Origin: Cyanophora paradoxa
Lineage: Eukaryota > Glaucocystophyceae > Cyanophorales > Cyanophoraceae
DNA: 64,000 nt
Assembly (NCBI GenBank): GCA_004431415.1
Contig: QPMI01000457.1
Span: forward strand, 186,001 to 250,000
Direction: 5' to 3'
Part shown: piece by piece, positions 32,410 through 43,419 of the stretch
Position numbering within the stretch: the stretch's first letter is position 1
How the letters are laid out: every line of letters begins with the position of its first letter
Program-made: the position numbers and the translations under genes
The notes under the pieces: model-generated
The model's database searches: none
Seen by the model: only the letters and a program-made list of their open reading frames with translations
Told to the model about the DNA's origin: nothing

Positions 32410-33411
32410 CTAATATACATCAATGAGTTCACCTGCCCATAAATTGAAATTTGTGTTAGTGCCATATATAGTTCCTGATTCTAATTGAAGCCTCGCATTG
32501 TCATTTGCATTCATTTTCACTATGCAATTGAAACCGAATTGATAATGGGTTCCTGCACTTGGGCTTATGTAGCCAATAATATTAGCTCCAACGTTGTTTA
32601 TTCGCAAGGTGACATGATGAGTTCCTGTGGTGTTGCTCATTAAAGTTACCATGAACCTGTAATATCCGTTGACAGGAGCAGTAAATACCCCGTTTGAAAC
32701 CGATGTTGATGATATTATAACATTTGCCCAGTTCGTGAGGGCAAAAGGTCCTGACGGGGATCCATTATATCCATAACAAAATTTTATATGGTTTGGGAGT
32801 GAGAGATAAGAGTTTGTTCCATTAATTGATAATCCATTCCAGGTGAAGGTTCCAGCATTTGTTATGTTGGTATGAGATGCTGTGAATGTAGAAGCAATCT
32901 TTGCCCCAGCTCTCTTGATCTCAAAATTGTCACTTGCACCCACAGTATCAATGGAATTCGTTTTAATTCCACCACTTGCTGTGAGCAACCCAGTAAACCC
33001 GCCAGTGGTTCCATTCACAGCCCCATAGGAAGTCGCTGTAACTGTCCCATTCACACTCAGTCCAGTCCCAATCCATGCCCCGCCACTGTAAACTTGAAAA
33101 GCCGCCGAATTCCTATCAGCCGGATTAAAAGCCGTTTTGGAATCCTGTTGACCTTCATATAGATTTTCTTTGGTGACCAGCCCCGAAGATATTGCGGGTC
33201 GATTCGATACGATCAGTTCAGTAGCTTTAACGATTCCACCAGCCTTGTCAGCTCTGAGTTCTTTGACTCTGAGAATGGAGGTCTCATTGAAAGAATCGGT
33301 TTTCGCTGTCTCAGTCGAAGGGAATGACTCACTTAGATCATATATAGTGTGTTGCACGTTGTGGACAGCACTGGCTGATAAGGAAAACACAGGGGTAAAC
33401 ACAGTCGACAT
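32410..33411 (-). CDS. Viral fibre-like protein with C1q/TNF-like head
   Basis: 333 residues. Residues ~1-70 are the same anchor as in the type 1 and type 2 fibres (VHNVQHTIYDLSE, PSTETA, ILRVKELRADKAGGIVKAT, ELIVSN). A repetitive middle (GGAWIGTGLSVNGTVTATS, TGGFTGLLTASGG) follows. The C-terminal ~130 residues resemble a C1q/TNF jelly roll: SNGVFTAPVNGYYRFMVTL, HHVTLRINNVG, VKMNANDNARLQL and a final NLWAGELIDVY. C1q-like heads trimerise and bind ligands, which would suit a receptor-binding tip. It starts at ATG 33411 after AATAAAGAAC. Confidence 0.7.
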   Translation of the reverse strand: MSTVFTPVFSLSASAVHNVQHTIYDLSESFPSTETAKTDSFNETSILRVKELRADKAGGIVKATELIVSNRPAISSGLVTKENLYEGQQDSKTAFNPADRNSAAFQVYSGGAWIGTGLSVNGTVTATSYGAVNGTTGGFTGLLTASGGIKTNSIDTVGASDNFEIKRAGAKIASTFTASHTNITNAGTFTWNGLSINGTNSYLSLPNHIKFCYGYNGSPSGPFALTNWANVIISSTSVSNGVFTAPVNGYYRFMVTLMSNTTGTHHVTLRINNVGANIIGYISPSAGTHYQFGFNCIVKMNANDNARLQLESGTIYGTNTNFNLWAGELIDVY

Positions 33412-33466
33412 CTTTTGATTGTTCTTTATTATTACGTGAGAATATTATTATTATTACGTGAGAATA

Positions 33467-36400
33467 TTATGCTACCATCTTTCCTGTTGCTATATAACTC
33501 ATTTGATAGTGGAAAAGTCCGATGCTTTCATTGAATTCATAATTTGCCGAAACTGTTACATTAACAGTAAAGGTTGTTGTTGAGGAACTTGTGACACCAT
33601 ATACCAATACATATGAACCACCATTATACCCTTGTTTCAGATTGAGAACCACTTCTGGGGCTTGCGCAAATGCTTTTGGGAATGTGACAACCTGTGAAAA
33701 TCCCCAATGACCCGGACCTACGATTGTTAAAGAATTTGAAAAACTCCCTGTCTGTATATACTGGTCTTTATTGACCCGTTGTTCTGAAACAAGTTTTGCA
33801 ATCTTTGTATTATCTGTTTCATCCATTGCATAATATGCTCTTGCGTAAGCATTTCCCCGACATAATAACGTTTTATCGTATATATTTGCGGAATTGTGGA
33901 AAAACCATTGTTCTAAATAAAGTGGTGCATCTGGTTGGTAAATTTGACCGGATCCCACATACATGGTATTATTTGCTGTGATCGTGTTCGCTACAAATGG
34001 GTCTAAGGTTGGGAAATCCGTGATTTCCGATTTTGTGTGAGTATGGGCGAAATCTGTTATATTTGCCTTTGTGTGACTATGTGCGAAATCTGTGATATCT
34101 GCTTTAAAATGAGAGTGAGGACCGACAGTCGTAGAAGCTGTTGGCTTCCCGTATATATTATTCCAATGGAGGAAACCACTGTGTGACGATATAGCGGGGT
34201 TTTTGCTCCAACCAACAGTAATCGGACCTGGAAGATAAATTCTTCCTATTTGTCCTTGAACACCAACTTTAACAAGTCCTTCACAATTTATTGCAGCAAA
34301 CTGTTTGAAATCTCTTACAGGATTATATGCAGGAGCATAGGCATTTACTCGTAAACGAGTATAAGTATTGGTTGATGGTTCAATTCCAACAACATCAAAG
34401 TATCTACTGTCATACTGACACGTATAATAGATATAACATGATTTCATTCCTGTTGGAACATTCCAATACATCTTACAGCTACTACAATCATCATCACCAT
34501 CAATCCATGTGTTTGCCCAAGTGCTTGTGTCACCTACAAGTGGTTGCCCAACATAATCTCTCCAATCTCCTGTGCGGTCTGTGGAAATACCACTTGTAGC
34601 GTCAAAATCAGTTGGTGAAGTGTATGTTGGTGTATTTATCAGATCATCATAGTTTCCAGTTGTTGCCACAGTCGCAAATGTCGGGAAGTCTGTAATTTGA
34701 GACTTTGTGTGGGTATGGGCAAAATCTGTTATTTCTGACTTTGTGTGAGTGTGTGAAAAATCTGTAATCTCTGACTTTGTGTGAGTGTGTAGATCAGGTG
34801 CGAAGGTTAATGGTCGAACATTGTGAACATTGGGTAATTCAATGCGACTAATTGGAGTGTTTGGATCTAATACATATTCAGCACCAAGGTGGACAACAGG
34901 AAATGTTTGATCATTCGGAGTAGTAACAAAGAAATTAGAAGCATGCACATCACCTGCAATTGTTCCACCTGTTAGTGGTAAATAATCATGATCGTGTGAA
35001 TCAGGTGGATAGGTCGATGGGGGATTGACAATATGCTCCCAAAAATGCTTGTGAACATTGGGTAATTCAAGACGACTAAATGGGGTGTTTGGATCTAAAA
35101 CATATTCAGCACCAAGGTGGACAACAGGAAATGTTTGATCATGTGGAGTGTCGACAAAGAAATTCGGGGCATGCACATCACCTGTAAGAGTCCCACCTGT
35201 TAGAGGTAAATAATTCCCAAGAGCCGACGTTAATTCGGTATCTGTTACATAATCTTCAAGAATTGCTGCAAGTTCTGTATCATCTACATAGTTTTTGCTT
35301 TCGAGGTAATCATCTGTTACCACACCTGAAAGGGTTGTATTGTGTAAGTTTTTCGCCGCCATTCTTTGATTGACTTCTAAGGCGCCTCCTGATGTCGTTT
35401 TAATCCACGCCATCTCACATTTACCGTGATCATCTGTGGGTTGTCCCACAACAGGAAGATAGTTTACAACTTTCTCCCTTGTGAACACAATCTTAGGTCT
35501 TGCTCCATCATATGCGCTTTGATCCGTTACATTTACTTGAATTGCTGCTGAAAAATCCGCTTCTTGTCCTATTTCTCCTGGGTGATAATTCGTAACATAG
35601 ATACTGGGGAAAGTATCATTTACTCCTACATTGAAATCGCCACTATACACTCCGTTTACGATTGGATCCCTGGGTAATCTTACAGCAAGAGTTCCCACCA
35701 TCGGTGTGCCTGTTTCACCTGTAAACGACCCATTCAGACTAACATAATGATCATTCAAAAATAGCCTTTCAGGTGTATTAATCGATTGGTAAAGTGTGAC
35801 CCCATTAAAAACATTTCCGATTGCATTCAATTGCGCAAAAACTGGCTGCTCATCTATTTCCTCCCATGGGTGCCTGTGGTTACTATTGGTAATCTCTGAA
35901 TAATCATGAGTGTGTTTTCCCGGTGGGAAGGTCGATGGGGATTTGTGATATCTTCCCATAAATGCTTATGGGCGAAATCTGTAATATCTGCTTTTGTGTG
36001 TTTTTGCTTTGCTAACCAATCTAAAACAACATTCGATGTCGGGTGATTTGGTAGGTTTGCTTCAATCTTCACAGTGAGATAATCGACTATTACATTACTT
36101 CCATTAATATTACTTGCCCATAGGTTACTGCTGTAAATGTTACTTGCATAAATGTTACTGCTATAAATATTACTTGTAACTGTAAGGTTTGATGCAATTG
36201 TAAGATTAGATGAAATAACACCACCTTTGAGAGACAAGTAATCATGAGTGTGTGGATCAGGTGGGAAGGTTAATGGTCGATTGGTGATATGCTCCCACAA
36301 ATGCTCGTGAGAACTGGGTGGATAGGTTAATGGGGCATTGGTGATATGTTCCCACAAATGCTTGTGAGAATTGGGTAGTTCGATTCGACTAATTGGGGTG

Positions 36401-36884
36401 TTGTCGCCCAATATAAATTCGGCACCTGTATGCACGACCGGGTTTCTTTGGATATACATATTTGATGCACCTATTACAGGTGCTATTATGGGCACATCCG
36501 AATTAACGAGATTGCAAGTGATGGAGAAAATGGTTTTAGGGGCGAATAGATTGCAATCAAAGGTCACAGTAGCTGGATCAATAGTAGGATCGACGTTTGA
36601 ACAGATCTGAAACATCCACCCACCCACACAGTTGCAATTTAGATTTCGAAAGACTGTTCCCGCCATTGCATCCACATAGCCAATCCATTTGCTATGTCAT
36701 ATATGTGACCAAACTCGTAACCAAAAATGTCATTCCACAGGTTGGAAGCCATAGCTCCCATCACATACCCTTTTAGATCTACTATCAGGTCATTGGATTC
36801 ACTGGGTATATTGGCATGGGTTATATAAAAATTATTATCCAATACCGCATTCTTTATTGTCGTTTCTACTATGGGTTCAGTCAT
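33467..36884 (-). CDS. Giant viral fibre protein with phage-like HxH repeats, copy A, frame-broken
   Basis: Three minus-strand frames (36884-36639, 36675-35854, 35959-33467) read as one protein of about 1,139 residues if one base is added near 36668-36672 and one at the GGGG run 35937-35940. The second site's paralogous stretch, near 35015-35020, has GGGGG. The chain carries many HLWEHITN, HTHDYLPLTGGT and HTHTKSEITDF repeats, as in phage tail fibres where His-x-His pairs hold metal in a trimeric needle. SNIYSSNIYASN-type repeats and a beta-rich tail follow. The middle (NEHYV/NDHYVSLNG, RPKIVFTREK, NQRMAAKNLHN) also occurs in 49489-55904. Likely a trimeric surface fibre. Confidence 0.65.
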
Positions 36885-38679
36885 TATACTCTATTATGGA
36901 ATACTACAAAAATTAAGGTTGTTACATAACGTTTGGAACATGTTCATATATTCTCCCTTCTCGCTGTGCCATTTCCGCCATAAAGTCTCTATCATTGTTC
37001 ATCGTTTGCTCTGCCAATTCTTGTGCTCGTGATTTTTTGGGTGCTGCCCTATTTGCTGGTGGTCGGTCAGTCCTCACAACACTAAGACCATGCCCCTCGG
37101 CTGATCTCACCTCTAAGCCCACATCTCCTTCGGCTGTTTGGGTCACATTAAGCTCTGGTGTTGAGTATTTATTACCTGCTCCTGCAATGGTTCTGTCTAT
37201 GCATGCACAACACAAAGCTCGGAATTTGTATGCAAGCACAAGCCCAAGAGCACCGAGAATCGGCAAGAGAATCATAAGCACTAACGTTCCTGGATTTGTT
37301 CCCGGTGCCCCGACTGGATTTGTAGGATTCGTGGGATTATTAGGTGTTGTAGGATCAGTGGTAGGTGGGGTCTGTGGGTCTGACTCATCAGGAGGCAAGT
37401 TAGGATCTGAATCTGGGGGCGGTTCCGTCGACCCTGCTAATGAGGTCGGCGCTGTGTATGCATTTGCAAACACGATGGGAGCCGTCGCTGGATTTCCTGT
37501 GGAGGATCCTGAGATTGCACCATAGGTATCTGCGAGATACTTGTATAATTCCTGTGTCACAGGTGGATTGCTCACAGATCGACACACCCAAATATTGCAC
37601 GTAGTGTCATAGACTGTGTCCCTGATAAAGGGCGGTAGAGCCGTCCCACTGAATGACTCAAAGAGTCCATTTCGCGATAGCAACCTATGTCCTGTATCAC
37701 AATTTCCACCCTCAAAATATTTGGTAGCCGAAATCGCACCTTGCACATAAATATTGCATGTCGAATGCAATCCAATGTTATTTAGGTTAGGAGTGTATCT
37801 GTCATCAAGCCGGACAGTGCACACCCATGGGGAAGCGGTTTTTATATATTTCTTATCGCCTGCTGTGATCACATCAGTGTTTGGGTGGCTTTCGATTTGG
37901 TAGCAATAGACTCATATTTGTAAGAGTAATAAACTAAGAGACCATCTGTGGAGGATGTAAAATAAAAGAAGTCTCTCATGAAGTCTGTGGATCCAAAGAA
38001 GTCAGCATTGGTCGATGTTAGGGTGACTTTGGGATAGCTCATGCTGACAGTCTCAGAAGGATATGGAATATAAGAGGTGTAATAGCGATTTAACAGATAA
38101 TAGTAAAATCCATCTGAGACATTCGAATGAGTGGGCAAGGTGACTGTTAAGGTCTTACTGCGATCCTCAAACGTTTTCTGTATGACAATGTTGCAAGTAT
38201 TAATATATCGAGAATCGAAAAAGTAATTATTTGTGACTCTATTATCGATCAAAGTCGCATTGGTTCCATTAAATACGAAATTCTGCCCATTTATTCTCGT
38301 AGTATGGAGGTCAGTCACATCGAGAGGATACCTAATTTTCAAGCGATCTTCGGGGTCGAATCGTGGAATAGACCCAGTTGCCTTCCAACTGATAGTAAAG
38401 GGAGGAGAAAGGGACACAGGTGGGATCGCTGAAAGATTAAATTTCGCAAAATACAACCCAACAGGATATGCTGTAAGAGCATATGTCACTGTTGCATTTC
38501 CTACAAGTGTAAAGCCGGTGGTTGTAATGTTTGTCGCAACAAATGGGGAGTAGCCGGCTGGTGCATTGTTAATAGAGGTGGTCGACCCATTATTGACCAC
38601 ATACAAATTCGTGTCTGTTATTTCAATAGTAGGAGGGGAAACAAATGGTGTCTCAAATGTGAAATTAAAATTCGCTGGA

Positions 38680-38696
38680 ACCCCTGCAAGATATCT
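38680..38696. repeat. Target-site duplication, left copy
   Basis: acccctgcaagatatct, identical to 40844-40860. Joining the outer flanks through one copy restores the coding frame of the interrupted surface-protein gene. Confidence 0.9.
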
Positions 38697-40843
38697 TTTT
38701 TTGCAAAAGCCCAACCGGGCAATGTTCGTATTAAGGACAACAACCGCCGCCCCGTCGGTGACGTCGACCGGGGGGGCGCCTAGGCTAGCGCAAATGCTCT
38801 GCGGCATAGAAGGAAGACGTCCTGCTATCTTATCCTAGCTGTGAGCTATCGATCTACAGCTTTAGGAGGGCCTGATGCGTTGGTGTCCTTGGCCCTGTGG
38901 AAGAGAGGGGGGAGGGGGAGGCGAGGCGCACGGGGTGCTGGGGTCGGCGGGGGGCGAGGCGTAGGGAGGGGGAGAAGGGCAGGGAGTGGGGTACACGGAG
39001 CGCTGGAGGGTGGCGGGGGTGAGGCGCTGGGTCGGGGAGCTGGGGGCGGGCGGGGCGGGCGGGCGGGGAGGGTGACGGGCCGGGAGCGGGGCGGGGCGCC
39101 GAGGGTCGGGGCAGGGCGCTAGAGGGCGGCGGGGGGCGGGCGCTGGGGGCGGCGGGGGCGGGGCGCTGGGGGCCGGGGCAAAGGGCGGGGGCTAAGGGGT
39201 GGAGGAGCACTGGGGGCGGGGCCCTGGGGAAGCGGCGGCGGAAGGGCGCTGGGGGGCGGAGGGCGCCGGGGCGACGGGGGAAGGGCACGGGGAGCAGCGG
39301 GGCACTAGGGCGGCGGGGCGCTGAGAGGGGTGACGTGGGAAGGGCACTGGGGGGGCGGCGGGCGCTGGGGGCGACGGGGGAAGGGCGCGAGGAGCGGCGG
39401 GGCGCTAGGGCGGCGGGGCACTTAGAGGGTGGCGGGGGCGGGGCGCTGGAGCCGGAGGGCGGGGGCGGGGCGCTGGAGCTGGGGGCGGGGCGGGGCGCTG
39501 GAGCCGGAGGGCGGGGCGGGGCGCTGGAGCTGGGGGGCGGGCGGGGCGCTGGAGCTGGGGCGGGGGCGGGGCGCTGGAGCCGGAGGGCGGGGGCGGGGCG
39601 CTGGAGCTGGGGGCGGGGCGGGGCGCTGGAGCTGGGGGCGGGGCGGGGCGCTGGAGCCGGAGGGCGGGGGCGGGCGCTGGAGCCGGAGGGCGGGGCGGGC
39701 GTGGAGCTGGGGGCGGGGCGGGCGCTGGAGCTGGGGGCGGGGCGGGGCGCTGGAGCCGGAGGGCGGGGGCGGGGCGCTGGAGCCGGAGGGCGGGGCGGGG
39801 CGCTGGAGCCGGAGGGCGGGGGCGGGCGCTGGAGCCGGAGGGCGGGGGCGGGGCGCTGGAGCCGGAGGGCGGGGCGGGGCGCTGGAGCTGGGGCGGGGCG
39901 GGGCGCTGGAGCTGGGGGCGGGGCGGGGCGCTGGAGCCGGAGGGCGGGGGCGGGGCGCTGGAGCTGGGGGCGGGGGCGGGGCGCTGGAGCTGGGGGCGGG
40001 GCGGGGCGCTGGAGCTGGGGGGCGGGGGCGGGGCGCTGGAGCCGGAGGGCGGGGCGGGGCGCTGGAGCCGGAGGGCGGGGGCGGGGCGCTGGAGCCGGAG
40101 GGCGGGGGCGGGGCGCTGAAGCGGGAGGGCAGGGGCCGCTTGAAGGCCGGGTCCGGGCGGGCCTCGTCTGGCTCGGACTGCGGACGGGGGGCAGGGGGTC
40201 CGAGCGTACACGCTTCTGTACCGGCCTCGGGGGGGAGGAGTCCAGGTGGGCGCCCTTTGGGCCCAGTCCGGGGAAAGGGGGCGGGGGCGTGGGCCCGCGG
40301 GGCCTGGGCGCCGGCGAGCGTCGCGCAAGCACGGTCTACGTCGTTCGCCGGGCATGGCGGCGACATCCGGTGTGTCGTCCGTGGATGATCGGCTCATGTC
40401 TGCGGTGTGACAGGCAGTGAGTGAGTGTCAGCATCGGGGCGCAATGCGCGGGGACTGGGCGGCAGTTCAGTTGCTTAAGAGCTCTTATCGTCTATCGGAG
40501 AGGCAGGGCGATTGCTTTGCGCTCCGCGCAGGGCGCAGGTGGGGTCCGGGGGTCCGTGGAATTCAAAAAAGATGACGCGGCGAGGTTGGCGGGGCTGCCT
40601 GGCGCTCCGGGGGCGGGCTACCGACTTCGGCGGTTGCGATTGGTGATGATGTGCTCGTGTCGGCTGTCCGTGCACGCCCGGCTGGTCTATCTAGCGCGTT
40701 CTGGCTACGGGGGTCGGGTGGAGCTGGCGCGCGACTTTCCGAGCAGCTTGACACGCAGCGTTATCAGGAACCCACGGGTGGGAAACCTGGCCCGCTGCGC
40801 CGCCGTAATCGTCGCGCTACCGTAAATTTTCCGTACCCCCCGG
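38697..40843 (-). mobile_element. 2.15-kb GC-rich retroposon-like insertion
   Basis: Sequence far richer in GC than the viral DNA around it, bounded by a 17-bp direct duplication. On the minus strand its 3' end is gcaaaaa, a short A tail, consistent with target-primed (LINE-mediated) insertion. About 1.2 kb is a minisatellite (38880-40140); the rest is unique GC-rich DNA. Open frames exist in all phases because of composition, and none encodes a recognisable protein. It is probably a non-autonomous element or processed host transcript. Confidence 0.8.
39420..40135. repeat. Minisatellite, about 27 units of ~25-30 bp
   Basis: Units of type ggggcggggcgctggagc followed by either cggagggc or tggggg. 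The two variants alternate irregularly. A looser, more degenerate version extends left to about 38880. Encoded Ala/Pro/Gly/Arg frames are composition artefacts. Confidence 0.92.
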
Positions 40844-40860
40844 ACCCCTGCAAGATATCT
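40844..40860. repeat. Target-site duplication, right copy
   Basis: acccctgcaagatatct, matching 38680-38696. Confidence 0.9.
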
Positions 40861-42417
40861 ATATGTTGTTGCTGATATCTCGGATGCCTGGAATACTTTG
40901 CTTCCACTCCGCACTACATTACTTGTGTCTTTCACATTGTGGTATGATATGCTGGGAGTCGGGGAGAGCACCAACGAAATAGCATCTGGTAAATCAGACT
41001 TTGTTATATACAGCTCTTTAAGATACTCCTTTCTAAAAGGCGCGGTCAGATCTCCAATAGTAGCCGATGAACCTGCGACTACAATATTACAGGTGTTTGC
41101 ACTCAAAGAGTAAACTGTGTTCCACCTTAAAGAATTCGCCCCAAGATCGAAATTCTGTGAGAAGGGCACGATATTGCTACCTTGTAAATCTCGGTAAACC
41201 TTTACTCTGGGTTTGCTATCGAATTCAGGGGTGATATAATTGATGGTAAGAGTGAAACTAATAGTAGCTTCGGAAGTCAATAAGTTGTTTCGGATGATAA
41301 GTAAATTGTATGTCTCGTTAATGACAAACGAAACCTGAAACCCTGTGGAGGTGACATTTTGGATAAACGCTTTATTAGATTCATTATTGTTAGTGATAGG
41401 ATTATAATAAGTTGTGTGATCCACCAATGAAACAGTGGGTATACTCTCCAAACCTGTGACACCCAACTGATCCCAAGTGAATGTATATGTAGGTTTGCCT
41501 ACATAAGCGACATAGACCCCATTTGCGAGCTGCTGAGGGTATCCCTCGACAGTGTAGGTCTCAGTCCGCGAAACTGAGCGGGAAAGGTTGCTATTAAAGT
41601 CGTTGTAGCTGATCAGAGCTCTCTCATCAGTGGGTAAATCACTGGGTCGGACTGAGTGATTGAAAGGCAAGATTATGTTACTTGTTTTTGAGGTCGTGCT
41701 ATAAAGATTGGTTGAGTGCAAGTCATCAAACCACCCATCATAGGCATACACATTGAGCCATTTCTTAATAGCATTAGTATTAGATTGACCAAGATTGAAT
41801 TGATGATCGAGCAAAGGCACCAAATCGCGGGATAAATACATAATTGCATCCGAAATGATGATTGCACCTGTTAGAACGGCGAGCCCTGCCGTGTTTGCTG
41901 CGGTAGCAATTGATAAACCCGAGATTTCGAGATCCTGGGCTGCATCTCGCTCATTTCTGGTGAATCGCTCACTATAAAACTCCTTTACAAGGTCGACCCC
42001 CATGACATCAATTAAATGCGGTCGAGTGAGGGTGATATTGCTTGTGATGCTCTGCGAATATTTAACAGGATCCCATTCGACGACAGCTTTCAGTGGGATG
42101 GGGCGGGCTTTATTGATTTCGTGCTGGAAGGTTCGCACAGTGGGGAAATTGCTGCCAAAGAATGCAACAGGTGAGCCCCCATGATAGATAACGAGGGCTG
42201 AGTTATCAGTGCCATAGGTAAAAGGGAGATTGCTGGTGATATCGATATATTCAAGGTTGCTCTGATTTAATAGAAAGTCTTTTACCACAAGGTTCGAAGA
42301 TATGGTCACATTGGAAGCGGTAATGTTACTGCTGAGCTCGAAACCGTCATCCAAATACAAGGTTTCCCGAGTGATAAAGGGGAGATTCGTGATACTCATT
42401 TGTAATATAAGATTATT

Positions 42418-43392
42418 TTAACCCGATAGCACCTCTAATATAAAGCTGTGATTAACGCCATTAAAGTCGACTACATTATTGTAGGCGTCGAGCCATTTAA
42501 TTGTGAGGGTGTCTATGTCATAAGCCTGATCGTGGGAATTAAAGAACTCAACTGTATCGATTCTGCGGAATGTCAGGTAGTAAACAAACGATCCCAAGGG
42601 GCTGGTTAGTGGGATCTTAGCGAGGTTTGCATTTCCGCCCTCATCTGTCTTTGCTGCTACCATATACTTATCGTAAAAGGGAGCAAACTCTTTAATTTGT
42701 AGGTAAACATAGGGGGTTGGATTTAGATTAATCGCATTCGGGAAGGTCACTGCATGTTCGAGAGGGAATGGAAGCACAGATATTCCGGCGGGGTGTTTTG
42801 TTTTGCCCTCATAGGCTTGTAGAAATGAGTATTTTGGATTGCTGGGTGTGAGGGGTAAATAGTCTACCGTGAGATGCTCTGAACCCTCACCAACGGGAAT
42901 TGTTTGATACATATCCCCTTTGATCATTCCATGGAACCTTGCAAAGTCGTCATGTGCACAGCTCAGTGTGAGGGGAATGCTCGAATAAAAAGTAATTTTC
43001 ATTGTCGCTGGATTATAGAGCCACTTATAGTAAACAGTGGACGCCTCATTCTTTACAGGGTCAAAGTCATTAAAACTGCCCGAATAGCCAAAGTTCTTAT
43101 TACCATATCCCCAAATCGCGGGGGTGTAGTTTCCTATATCAGGGAAAGGGGAAAAGGTGATGCTGTTCGTCATTCCCTGTATGGTCACGCCTCTGGAATT
43201 ATCGGTGACAGCATAAATCGTGTTTGGGAGCTCGGCGCTCGCAATGCGCACCCCTTTTACGTTCAGAAGTCGCTGAGAAAGCTTTACTGTATATTCTCCC
43301 GGGTGCCCTGCACTGCGCTCAATAGAATCGATATTAACATTGACCCTCGTAAGCTTGCCATTATAGAAATCGTTGACTGGCTTCCGAATCAT
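42418..43392 (-). CDS. Penton-like minor capsid protein 1, copy A
   Basis: 324 residues. The N-terminal signature VNVNIDSIERSAG, then EYTVKLSQRLLNVKGVR and ASAELPNTIYAV matches 57494-58426 and the divergent neighbour, and is the pattern I associate with penton/minor capsid proteins of polinton-like viruses and virophages. The body is beta-rich (PYVYLQIKEFAPF, LTIKWLDAYNNVVDFNG), ending HSFILEVLSG. Such proteins close capsid vertices. It starts at ATG 43392, only 27 bp from the divergent gene's start at 43420. Confidence 0.72.
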   Translation of the reverse strand: MIRKPVNDFYNGKLTRVNVNIDSIERSAGHPGEYTVKLSQRLLNVKGVRIASAELPNTIYAVTDNSRGVTIQGMTNSITFSPFPDIGNYTPAIWGYGNKNFGYSGSFNDFDPVKNEASTVYYKWLYNPATMKITFYSSIPLTLSCAHDDFARFHGMIKGDMYQTIPVGEGSEHLTVDYLPLTPSNPKYSFLQAYEGKTKHPAGISVLPFPLEHAVTFPNAINLNPTPYVYLQIKEFAPFYDKYMVAAKTDEGGNANLAKIPLTSPLGSFVYYLTFRRIDTVEFFNSHDQAYDIDTLTIKWLDAYNNVVDFNGVNHSFILEVLSG

Positions 43393-43419
43393 TTTTATTT
43401 CCTATTAATAAAGAATAAA
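43393..43419. promoter_or_regulatory. Divergent promoter between penton genes, set A
   Basis: 27 bp between head-to-head starts, holding TAATAAAGA (43406-43414) for the plus gene and an AT-rich run for the minus gene. The gap is 29 bp in set B (58427-58455). Confidence 0.5.

Larger units (their letters stand above)
36922..42399 (-). pseudogene. Giant membrane-anchored viral surface protein, split by an insertion
   Basis: The gene starts at ATG 42399 (MSITNLPFITRETLYL). Coding to 40861 continues in frame at 38679 once the 38697-40843 insertion and one copy of its 17-bp target duplication are removed. It then reads to 37869, where a stop follows a CCC run. One more C would join it to the frame 37872-36922, which otherwise starts at a GTG. 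The whole would be about 1,104 residues: SSN-rich beta repeats, an acidic Pro/Thr linker (roughly the last third) and one membrane segment (TLVLMILLPILGALGLVLAY) with CCACI and a basic tail. This is a stalk-and-anchor layout, placing the C-terminus inside a membrane. Set B has no equivalent in this window. Not expressible as it stands. Confidence 0.7.

Noticed and set aside
38854-40420. Long Ala/Pro/Gly/Arg open frames of 300-490 codons on both strands
   Set aside because: They arise from a GC-rich minisatellite lacking stops in several phases and have no domain content; the segment is an insertion.
42904-43419. 172-codon upstream extension of penton 2A
   Set aside because: Antisense to penton 1A; the family signature starts at 43420 and the promoter-like box lies just before it.
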